NCBI RefSeq assembly: GCF_001945365.1
Contig: NZ_MSTQ01000003.1
Span: 418,447 to 482,446 of the forward strand
Source: Pseudomonas reinekei
GTDB lineage: Bacteria; Pseudomonadota; Gammaproteobacteria; Pseudomonadales; Pseudomonadaceae
Direction: 5' to 3'
DNA: 64,000 bases
Shown here: one piece after another, positions 49,695 to 57,185 of the stretch
Position numbering within the stretch: position 1 is the first letter of the stretch
Layout: every line of letters begins with the position of its first letter
Program-made: the position numbers and the translations under genes
Notes under the pieces: model-generated
What the model was told of the DNA's origin: nothing
Seen by the model: the letters and a program-made list of their open reading frames with translations, nothing else
Databases searched by the model: none

Positions 49695-51113
49695 GTGGCC
49701 GCTGATATCGAAGATACCCGCTCCGCCCGCTTTGCCCTGCGCTGTTCAAGCTTCGCCGAACGCTGGTTCCCCGACTCCTGGGTGTTCGCCGCCCTGGCGG
49801 TGATTATCGTAGCCCTGGCCACCATGGCCATGGGCGCCAAGCCCACCGACGCCGCCATGGCCTTCGGTGACGGCTTCTGGAGCCTGATCCCGTTCACCAT
49901 GCAGATGGCCTTCGTGGTGATCGGTGGCTACGTTGTCGCCAGTTCACCACCCGCCGTGAAGTTGATCGACCGCTTGGCGAAGTTGCCGAAAAACGGCCGC
50001 TCCGCCGTGGCGTGGGTGGCGCTGATCTCCATGGTCGCCTCGCTGCTCAACTGGGGTTTGTCGCTGGTTTTCGGTGGATTGCTGGTGCGCGCCCTCGCCC
50101 GTCGTACCGACCTGAAAATGGACTATCGCGCTGCGGGTGCAGCCGCGTATCTGGGACTCGGCGCGGTTTGGGCGCTGGGTCTGTCGTCGTCGGCAGCACA
50201 ATTGCAAGCCAACCCGGCCAGCCTGCCGCCATCGATTCTGTCGATCACCGGGGTAATCCCGTTCACCCAGACGATCTTTCTCTGGCAGTCGGGCGTGATG
50301 TTGCTGGCCCTGATCGTCATTTCGCTGATCATTGCCTACGCCACCGCCCCCGGCCCGAACACCGCCCGCGATGCCAAGGCCTGCGGCGTTGACCCGAGTT
50401 TCAATCTGCCGCCCCTGCAGCCACGCACCCGTCCCGGCGAATGGCTGGAGCACAGCCCGCTGCTGACCATTCTGCTGGTGCTGCTGGCCGCTGGATGGCT
50501 GTTCCATGAGTTCTCGACCAAACCGGCGATCAGTGCCATTTCCGGGCTGAACACCTACAACTTCCTGTTCATCATGCTCGGTGCCCTGCTGCACTGGCGG
50601 CCGCGCAGCTTCCTTGACGCTGTATCCCGTGCGGTGCCGACCACCACGGGCGTGCTGATCCAGTTCCCGCTGTACGGTTCGATTGCAGCGCTGATGACCA
50701 CGGTCAAGGGTGCCGATGCGCAGACTCTGGCCCACCACATCTCGACGTTCTTCGTCAGCATCGCTTCCCACGACACCTATGCGCTGCTGATGGGTGTGTA
50801 TTCGGCGATTCTCGGTTTCTTCATTCCATCCGGCGGCGGCAAGTGGATCATCGAGGCGCCGTACGTGATGCAAGTGGCCAACGACCTCAACTACCACCTG
50901 GGCTGGGCCGTGCAGATCTATAACGCCGCCGAAGCCCTGCCGAACCTGATCAACCCGTTCTACATGCTGCCGCTGCTGGGCGTGCTCGGGCTGAAGGCGC
51001 GAGACCTGATCGGTTTCTCGTTCGTGCAATTGCTGGTGCATACACCGCTGGTGCTGTTGCTGCTCTGGGCACTGGGGACGACGCTGGCGTACACACCGCC
51101 CGTGATGCCGTAA
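49695..51113 (+). CDS. Short-chain fatty acid transporter (AtoE family)
   Basis: A 472-residue membrane protein with about 12 hydrophobic segments. FAERWFPDSWVFAALAVIIVAL at the start, NWGLSLVFGGLLVRALARR and FFIPSGGGKWIIEAPYVM are family features. AtoE takes up short-chain fatty acids such as butyrate or acetoacetate. GTG 49695 is preceded by GAGG. No acyl-CoA transferase genes (atoAD) lie beside it, so it serves a remote pathway. Confidence 0.9.
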   Translation: MAADIEDTRSARFALRCSSFAERWFPDSWVFAALAVIIVALATMAMGAKPTDAAMAFGDGFWSLIPFTMQMAFVVIGGYVVASSPPAVKLIDRLAKLPKNGRSAVAWVALISMVASLLNWGLSLVFGGLLVRALARRTDLKMDYRAAGAAAYLGLGAVWALGLSSSAAQLQANPASLPPSILSITGVIPFTQTIFLWQSGVMLLALIVISLIIAYATAPGPNTARDAKACGVDPSFNLPPLQPRTRPGEWLEHSPLLTILLVLLAAGWLFHEFSTKPAISAISGLNTYNFLFIMLGALLHWRPRSFLDAVSRAVPTTTGVLIQFPLYGSIAALMTTVKGADAQTLAHHISTFFVSIASHDTYALLMGVYSAILGFFIPSGGGKWIIEAPYVMQVANDLNYHLGWAVQIYNAAEALPNLINPFYMLPLLGVLGLKARDLIGFSFVQLLVHTPLVLLLLWALGTTLAYTPPVMP

Positions 51114-51117
51114 CAAC

Positions 51118-51153
51118 AAAAGGGGCCGATATTTCTTTCGGCCCCCTCTTTTT
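51118..51153 (+). terminator. Terminator of fatty acid transporter gene
   Basis: GGGGCCGA and TCGGCCCC arms, T-rich tail. Confidence 0.9.
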
Positions 51154-51210
51154 GTTCTGTCCGGTCTGTTTCAGTATGGGGGTGACATACACGCTGAAAA
51201 GGATCTGAGC

Positions 51211-52383
51211 ATGCTAAAACTCGCAGGACTCACCCTCGCGGCCCTCACCCTGAGTGCCACAGCCCATGCCGATATCAACCTGAAGCTGGGCAGCACCGAA
51301 CGCGTTACCCGCCTTTTTGCCTACCCCAACAATTGCAACGTGATCTGCTTTCGCAACTGGACGCTTGAGCAAACCGTTGAGCATTACCTGACCCAAAGCG
51401 TGCAACGCGACGGCTACAGCGACGCGAAGGTGCTGGTCAAAACCGACAACCGCCAGCTCTATGCCGAAATCACCGGCGTACCCAGAAGTTATGAAAAGCC
51501 CTTGGCCGCGCTGCTCGACGCCGGGGACCTGGCCTACGACGGCGCCAGCAAACTGAACGCCGACGGCAAGTGGGCCTACAACTGGTATTTGTTCCTGCCA
51601 CTGGGCATGGCATTGGAAAATCGCAGAAGCCTCGAATTGCTGCACTTCCCGCCAGACTATTCGCTGACCCAGGCTCAGGATTACCTACGGTCTGCCACCA
51701 CCGATCGCTGGGCCACGCTGCTGACGGTCAACGGCGTCCCCGCTGAACAGACGCCGGGCTACCAGACCATCATCGATATTGCTCCGATTGCCGCGCCGTC
51801 CAACGCCGGCAAGGACCTTGAGGGGGTTTATAGCTACTTCAAGGAGTACCAGACCACGATGGTCAAGCAGGTCAGCCTGAACGCCCGCGGCGATGCCCTG
51901 CCAATAGTTGCCTTCGGCACACCGGTGCGTAACTGGATCAAGGAGCAATACGGGCCGACGGTGAACGTGTTGAGCCTGGTCTACATCAGCCCGAACGAGG
52001 GGGTGAAAGTCCCCGTGCTGGGAGCCAACCACCCGAGCTACATTTGGTACGCCGCTGATCCGGCGAATTACACAGGCGCCGATGCCAAAGCCAAGGCCGA
52101 TACGGCGGGCCTGAAGGTCATGGGTCAGGATTTGAGTGCCGCGTGCTGGCAGGCGGCAATGGGGCGCGAATCCGACACCAATCCTGATGTTGAACTCAAA
52201 AGCTGCACGCAAACCTGGCAAGTGGCGCAGAAGGATAAAACCTGCGAGCTGTTCTACACCTCGATCCGCAACCTGACGCCTCCACAAGCCGTGGGTAAAT
52301 GCGCATCGGCAACGATCCAGGCCCAACTTAAACAGCTCAAGGCGCCAGCGCCTGCGACGGCACTTCCCGCTCCAGCGCTATAA
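51211..52383 (+). CDS. Secreted protein of unknown function
   Basis: A 390-residue exported protein with a standard signal peptide (cleavage about TAHA-DI, residue 21). The mature protein has six cysteines, two close together near its start (NNCNVICFRNW) and four in the last 80 residues (one in SAACWQAAMG, then KSCTQTW, KTCELFY, GKCASA), so disulfides are likely. The C-terminal tail is Ala/Pro-rich. AAGGATC precedes the ATG. No family is recognised; it stands alone between a terminator and the convergent carbonic anhydrase gene. Confidence 0.7.
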   Translation: MLKLAGLTLAALTLSATAHADINLKLGSTERVTRLFAYPNNCNVICFRNWTLEQTVEHYLTQSVQRDGYSDAKVLVKTDNRQLYAEITGVPRSYEKPLAALLDAGDLAYDGASKLNADGKWAYNWYLFLPLGMALENRRSLELLHFPPDYSLTQAQDYLRSATTDRWATLLTVNGVPAEQTPGYQTIIDIAPIAAPSNAGKDLEGVYSYFKEYQTTMVKQVSLNARGDALPIVAFGTPVRNWIKEQYGPTVNVLSLVYISPNEGVKVPVLGANHPSYIWYAADPANYTGADAKAKADTAGLKVMGQDLSAACWQAAMGRESDTNPDVELKSCTQTWQVAQKDKTCELFYTSIRNLTPPQAVGKCASATIQAQLKQLKAPAPATALPAPAL

Positions 52384-52460
52384 ATCGATGTCAGCCCACG
52401 GCCGGCGCCGACAACCAGATGCTTGCAACACTGGCGTCGGCAGCGGCTCCGTTGAAGGAC

Positions 52461-53105
52461 TTAAATCGGTTCGAACGGACGCAGGCGATACTGCGGCGGC
52501 AACTGCTCGGATCCACTGATGGTGGTGTTCAGGCTTTTCCAGCGACCGTCCTTGATGCCATAGATGCAACCGTGAATCGACAGGCTCTGCCCGCGATGCC
52601 AGGCATTTTGCACAATGCTGGTGTGCCCGACGTTAGCCACTTGCTGGATTACGTTGAGTTCGCAGAGACGGTCAACCCGCTCTTCCTCAGTCGGCAACAC
52701 CGCCAGCTCTTCGCGTTTTTCATAATACAAGTCACGAATCGAACGCAGCCAGCCGTCGATCAGGCCGAACTGGCGGTCTTGCATCGAGGCGCGCACACCA
52801 CCGCAGCCATAATGGCCGGTCACCAGGATGTGTTTGACCTTGAGCACGTCGACCGCGTACTGAATCACCGACAGGCAATTGAGGTCGGTGTGCAGCACCA
52901 CGTTGGCCACGTTGCGGTGGACGAACAGATCACCCGGCAGCATGCCGACGATCTCGTTGGCCGGCACCCGCGCATCGGAACAGCCGATCCACAAGTACTC
53001 AGGCGTCTGTTGGCGCGCCAGCTTGGCGAAGAAGTCAGGATCTTCCTCTTTGATCGCAGCGGCCCAACGCTCGTTGTTATCAATCAGATCTTGTAATTCG
53101 TTCAT
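52461..53105 (-). CDS. can: Beta-class carbonic anhydrase
   Basis: A 214-residue zinc enzyme interconverting CO2 and bicarbonate. The zinc and catalytic residues lie in WIGCSDARVP (Cys, Asp, Arg) and VTGHYGCGGV (His, Cys). Sequence and length match E. coli Can and PAO1 PA4676. Start ATG 53105 is chosen over the in-frame codon at 53120. Bicarbonate from this enzyme feeds carboxylation and pH control. Confidence 0.95.
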   Translation of the reverse strand: MNELQDLIDNNERWAAAIKEEDPDFFAKLARQQTPEYLWIGCSDARVPANEIVGMLPGDLFVHRNVANVVLHTDLNCLSVIQYAVDVLKVKHILVTGHYGCGGVRASMQDRQFGLIDGWLRSIRDLYYEKREELAVLPTEEERVDRLCELNVIQQVANVGHTSIVQNAWHRGQSLSIHGCIYGIKDGRWKSLNTTISGSEQLPPQYRLRPFEPI

Positions 53106-53274
53106 GCTTTGAAGCCTCAAGAATGATGCGCAACTTTGACTGACAACCGTCCGTCGGGGTCACGCGCAAAATGCAGATGCTTTCCTGATACCTGGACACA
53201 GGGCTCCATGCCGGTTGAATTCTCGGTAACCCAATGGGTCCACCCTAGTAAGGCCCACAGTATGAGGAATTGCC

Positions 53275-53679
53275 ATGACTGAATCACGCCGACCTTACGA
53301 TGCGGTGCAACCGGAACCCATTGATGACAACGAAGACCGCATGGGTTCGATGAATGAGCTGGATTTCGACGACGACGAACCCAGCGCAAAAATCGGTGAC
53401 GAGTTGCCCGACAATGAGCGCGAACAACTGATGCCACGCCAGCGCGTACGGGAAGCCGGCATGACCGGCGCCTCGACGGATGACCATGAACCCACCGACG
53501 ACGACATGAGCCCGGAAACCCTGATCCACGAAGACGGCGCCCGTGATGCCCGCGAAGCCGGCACGGGGAATCCGTCCGATTGGGACTTGAGCATTGTCGA
53601 TGAAGACGACATTGGCGGTGGTGGTGGACTGGATGAAGAAGAGCTGGCGCGGCGCGATCCGCTGGACCGCAAGCGCTGA
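53275..53679 (+). CDS. Highly acidic, probably disordered protein
   Basis: A 134-residue protein very rich in Asp and Glu, with DDDEPS, DDNEDR and DEDDIGGGGGLDEEE tracts and few hydrophobic residues. Homologues in pseudomonads are often labelled serine kinase/phosphatase, but no kinase or phosphatase motif is visible. GAGG lies seven bases before ATG 53275. It diverges from can. A low-complexity, unfolded regulator or binding protein is the safest description. Confidence 0.75.
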   Translation: MTESRRPYDAVQPEPIDDNEDRMGSMNELDFDDDEPSAKIGDELPDNEREQLMPRQRVREAGMTGASTDDHEPTDDDMSPETLIHEDGARDAREAGTGNPSDWDLSIVDEDDIGGGGGLDEEELARRDPLDRKR

Positions 53680-53687
53680 TTTTTTGT

Positions 53688-53798
53688 GGCGAGGGCGCTT
53701 GCTACCGTTCGGCTGCGCAGCAGTCGCGAGATGCACCGCCCGCCTCACAAGGGACCGCCTTGCGGCCCGGCGGGCGAAAGCTCTCTCGCCATAAGGGT
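53688..53798. repeat. Degenerate REP pair
   Basis: TGTGGCGAGGGCGCTTGCT at the left and an inverted GGGCGAAAGCTCTCTCGCCATA at the right, between convergent genes. Confidence 0.6.
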
Positions 53799-53801
53799 GA
53801 T

Positions 53802-54254
53802 TCAGTCCACCAGCGTACAGGCCATCACCACCGCATCTTCACGCCCGCCCACCGCTGGATAGTAATCCCGTCGACGGCCAATCTCGTTGAAGCCGTAGCG
53901 CTCGTACAACTTGAACGCGGCGGTATTGCTGTCGCGAACCTCGAGGAAGCATTCCCGGGCGTCAGCCTTGTAAGCAATCGACATCAGATGTTCCAGCAGC
54001 GTCAAACCCAGGCCGCGGCCCTGGTTTTCCGGTTTGACCGTAATGTTCAGCAGATGCGCCTCGTCGAGGATGATCTGCACCACACCGTGGCCAACCTGTT
54101 GCTGCCCTTCAAACATCAGCCAGATCTGGTACTTGCCCAGGCCATCCAGAAAAATCCCGCGGGTCCAGGGATGGCTGTAGGCCGCGTATTCAATCTTCAG
54201 AACGGTTTCCAGGTCCGCCTCGGTCATCGGGCGGAACGATACAGCGTCAGTCAT
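53802..54254 (-). CDS. rimI: Ribosomal protein S18 alanine N-acetyltransferase
   Basis: A 150-residue GNAT acetyltransferase that modifies the N-terminal Ala of S18. The acetyl-CoA loop VKPENQGRGLGLTLLEHL, the EVRDSNTAAFKLYERYGFNEIGRRRDYY segment and overall length are typical. It overlaps holD upstream by eight bases, the same gene pair as holD-rimI of E. coli. Confidence 0.94.
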   Translation of the reverse strand: MTDAVSFRPMTEADLETVLKIEYAAYSHPWTRGIFLDGLGKYQIWLMFEGQQQVGHGVVQIILDEAHLLNITVKPENQGRGLGLTLLEHLMSIAYKADARECFLEVRDSNTAAFKLYERYGFNEIGRRRDYYPAVGGREDAVVMACTLVD

Positions 54255-55032
54255 TCGATTCTTTCCAGCGCGCCATCAGCCGACGCATGGCTTGCCAGAC
54301 ATCAGCCTTACGCTGTGGCTCTTCCATTAATAATTCCAGGCCAGGCACAGCCCAGGCCGAACCCAGGCCTTCGATCTGCAGTTCCCGATTGAACGACTCG
54401 GCCTCTGCTTCACCGGCAAAACGCACCGCAGGCAGGCCGATCAGCCACACGCAGACGCACGGTGCGTCTTCAAGCCTGGCCGAGAGAAAACCCTGAACGA
54501 AATCACGGGCCGCTTCCGGGCCCTGGTCCATCGTGCCGCGCACCAGCAATGGCCAGCGCACCGGCTCACCGACGATCTGCGGGCTGTCTGGCAGACCGGC
54601 GGCGCGCAGCATGTCCTTGAGCAATAGATAAGCAGGATCCCGGGACTGAAACGCCTCGCCTGTGGGTAACTCGACCAGCAGAAGGCAGCGCCCGGCCCGC
54701 AGTAACTGCAAGGCGAAGCGCGGAGGCGGCACGATCGGTGCCTTGACCATGACCGGCGCCTCTACCGCCTCCTCCACCGGCGTGGCACCGGTGCGTGTGC
54801 TCGCCAGCGATGGCCGTGGCACCTCGATTTTTGTTCGTTCGACCGCTTTGACCATCGGCGACACGGGCGCTTGCACCTCGGCAGCCGGGGCCAGAGGCGC
54901 GAAGACAGGCAACTCGGGCATCTCCAGCAACTCGGGCCGCGACGGAGCGGCGAAAGGCAATTCGGTGCGCGGCACCCAGTTGACCACCTGCATGGCGTTC
55001 AAATAAGCGCGACGGCGGGACTCAATAAGCAA
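54247..55032 (-). CDS. holD: DNA polymerase III psi subunit (pseudomonad type)
   Basis: A 261-residue protein that I assign as the divergent psi subunit of the clamp loader, by position (upstream of rimI) and by motif. The N-terminus (SRRRAYLNAMQVVNWVPR) resembles the clamp-loader-binding N-terminus of E. coli psi (SRRDWQLQQLGITQW), and the C-terminal WQAMRRLMARWKESND matches its end. A Pro/Ala-rich linker of about 70 residues follows the N-terminus. Such proteins are sometimes mislabelled TonB-like. The start is TTG 55032; ATG 54993 would cut away the conserved N-terminus. Confidence 0.78.
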   Translation of the reverse strand: MLIESRRRAYLNAMQVVNWVPRTELPFAAPSRPELLEMPELPVFAPLAPAAEVQAPVSPMVKAVERTKIEVPRPSLASTRTGATPVEEAVEAPVMVKAPIVPPPRFALQLLRAGRCLLLVELPTGEAFQSRDPAYLLLKDMLRAAGLPDSPQIVGEPVRWPLLVRGTMDQGPEAARDFVQGFLSARLEDAPCVCVWLIGLPAVRFAGEAEAESFNRELQIEGLGSAWAVPGLELLMEEPQRKADVWQAMRRLMARWKESND

Positions 55033-55213
55033 AGGTCGGCCACTTGTGGATAACTAAAGTGTGCTGATTCTACCGCCGTTCGCTCAAGATCGCCTGCTGT
55101 TGATCGATTGACTTCACCCATAGAAAAAACGACAGCCTGTCCCGAGAGTGAATCGCATTGCCTCCGATGCAGTACAATCGCCGCTTTTAATCGCCAACCA
55201 GCCGGCCATTCCG

Positions 55214-56494
55214 ATGATCGAACCCAAGCGCGTCTTGCGCGCCCTCGCTGAACACTGGGCACTTCTGGAGCCACTGTGCGAGCACTTCGACCAAGGCACA
55301 CTGAGCCTCAACGAACTGCGTTCACAGTTGGCCTCCCAGCAACTCGACAGTACGCCGCAGGACATCACCAGCCTGCTGGACGTATGGATTCGCCTCGATA
55401 TTCTGGTTCCCGTGGCGAAAAGCCCGAACCGTTTCGAGCTCAATGCGCAAATTCACGACTTCCTCGCCTATCTTCGCCGCGAACATCGTCTGGGCCTGTG
55501 CCTGGAGATCGAAGCCTATCTGCGCCACCTCGAGCGTCTGGCCGGTTACATCCAGGACGCGTTCGATATTCGCGATGGCCATGACCTGGCTCGTCAATTG
55601 CGTCTGCTCGACATGCGCGTGCGTGACGTGCTGAAAAAACTCGATAACGACGAACAGGCACTGGTGGCCGTCGCCGAACGGGCGAAAACCAGCGACCGGC
55701 AGATACCCCTGCGTCAGCGTTATGCGGAAGTGCTGGCGACCTGGGACGAATACGTCGAGCCAATGATTGATCTGGTGAACGCCGACGGCGCCTTCGAACA
55801 AGGCGTGCGCAAGGTCGAAACCGTGCTGCTGAAGATGCTCAGCGAACAGCAACGCCTCGGTCACCTGGTCGACGACGACATGCTGTTGCGTACCCACGCG
55901 CGCATCCTCGAAATGCAAACCAGCGCCCAGTTGACCCTGCGTCACGCCCGCGAACTGCTGCTGCCGCTGCGTGAAGAAGCGCGCCGGCACAACGCGGTGA
56001 CCCGTGGGGCGGCGTTGGCCCTGTCGATGATCCGACGCAAGGGCATCGACGCCGTGCCGCAAGCGGCCATGCCGATGTTCACCCGACCGCAGAGCACCTT
56101 TCTCGGCAGCGCCAGTCAGGTCGAGGCCTACGTGTACGCCCTGGCCCGTTTCGAGCCGAAACCCGCGCGCTTCCCCAAGGCACACAAGACCCACAAGGGC
56201 GGCGATGCTCCACGCGCGCCGCGCACGGTCCGCGAAATGCTCGACCGCTGCGAAGACGCTCTGCCGATGCCGGACCTGATGACCTGGCTGCTGGAGCAGG
56301 AACCCGACGGCGCCACGGACGAATTGCTGTACTGGTTCTCGCGCCTGTCCCGGGAAAAACGCTTCAAGCGTGAGCGTCTGGAACGTCGCGACTACTTCAC
56401 ACATGAGCACCAGGTCAGCCTGCGCTCCTTCGCCCTGCTCTCGGCCGGCGACACCGCCGCCGAGGATTCTGCGAGCACTCCTTATGCATCTTGA
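55214..56494 (+). CDS. mksF: Condensin subunit MksF (kleisin)
   Basis: A 426-residue protein of the MukF-like kleisin family. The N-terminal winged-helix part (MIEPKRVLRALAEHWALLEPLCEHF...) and a long helical middle are followed by a C-terminal winged helix near residues 350-410. It bridges the two heads of MksB. Start ATG 55214 matches the family N-terminus; the extra 22 residues from 55148 are unlikely. It overlaps mksE by 11 bases. Confidence 0.9.
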   Translation: MIEPKRVLRALAEHWALLEPLCEHFDQGTLSLNELRSQLASQQLDSTPQDITSLLDVWIRLDILVPVAKSPNRFELNAQIHDFLAYLRREHRLGLCLEIEAYLRHLERLAGYIQDAFDIRDGHDLARQLRLLDMRVRDVLKKLDNDEQALVAVAERAKTSDRQIPLRQRYAEVLATWDEYVEPMIDLVNADGAFEQGVRKVETVLLKMLSEQQRLGHLVDDDMLLRTHARILEMQTSAQLTLRHARELLLPLREEARRHNAVTRGAALALSMIRRKGIDAVPQAAMPMFTRPQSTFLGSASQVEAYVYALARFEPKPARFPKAHKTHKGGDAPRAPRTVREMLDRCEDALPMPDLMTWLLEQEPDGATDELLYWFSRLSREKRFKRERLERRDYFTHEHQVSLRSFALLSAGDTAAEDSASTPYAS

Positions 56495-57185
56495 TCTATC
56501 CGAACTGTCCCATCTGGCACCGATCTTTCGCGAACTGTTCAAGGGTTACCACGTCAGCCGCCGCGATCCGGAGCTGTACGCACAGTTGTCGAACTTTCAG
56601 GACCAGTACCGCACGCTGTTCAAGGCCCTGGGCTTTGAACTGGTCTGCGACACCCGTGGTTTCTATTACTTCGTGCCGGACCTCGCGGCGGCGGCGGTGA
56701 ACAAGACTGCCCAGCGTCTGGCGCTGTTCACTTTCATCCTCGTCGAGCACCTGGCCGACCAGGGCCGCGACCCGATCGCCGTGCTCGACGGCGGCAGCCT
56801 CGGTCGCGATGAACTGCCGTCGCTGCTGGAAAAGTACCGCGACCTGTTCATCCAGGCCGAAGTGCAGACCCAGGACGAGCTCGAAGAAAAGATCATGCGT
56901 CGCATGACCCAACTCGGTTTCGCCAGCGAAGAAAACGGCGTCTACCGTTTCCTGCCGCCGATGCACCGTTTCCTCGACGTCTGCCTGTCTGTTCAACAAG
57001 ACCGCGATCTGGCCGCCAGCCTGCACAGCGTATTGCCACTGCCTGTGCCGGTGCTGATCGACGAAGACAGTGACGAAAAGCTGCTGCAGACCGACGATCC
57101 ACTGGACCTCAGTGAGTTCGAAGGTGAAAGCGAAGAAGACGCCCTGGCCCGCGCCATTGCCGAAGAACAGGAGCTCGACGCATGA
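56484..57185 (+). CDS. mksE: Condensin subunit MksE
   Basis: A 233-residue MukE-like accessory subunit that binds the kleisin. It starts MHLDLSELSHLAPIFRELFKGYHVSRRDPELY, and the C-terminal 40 residues are acidic (EDSDEKLLQTDDPLDLSEF...). Overlaps of 11 bases with mksF and four with mksB make the three genes one translationally coupled unit. Confidence 0.9.
   Translation: MHLDLSELSHLAPIFRELFKGYHVSRRDPELYAQLSNFQDQYRTLFKALGFELVCDTRGFYYFVPDLAAAAVNKTAQRLALFTFILVEHLADQGRDPIAVLDGGSLGRDELPSLLEKYRDLFIQAEVQTQDELEEKIMRRMTQLGFASEENGVYRFLPPMHRFLDVCLSVQQDRDLAASLHSVLPLPVPVLIDEDSDEKLLQTDDPLDLSEFEGESEEDALARAIAEEQELDA

Noticed and set aside
54247..55032. TonB-like energy transducer
   Set aside because: There is a Pro-rich stretch but no N-terminal membrane anchor and no C-terminal TonB domain; the rimI linkage and N-terminal motif fit psi.
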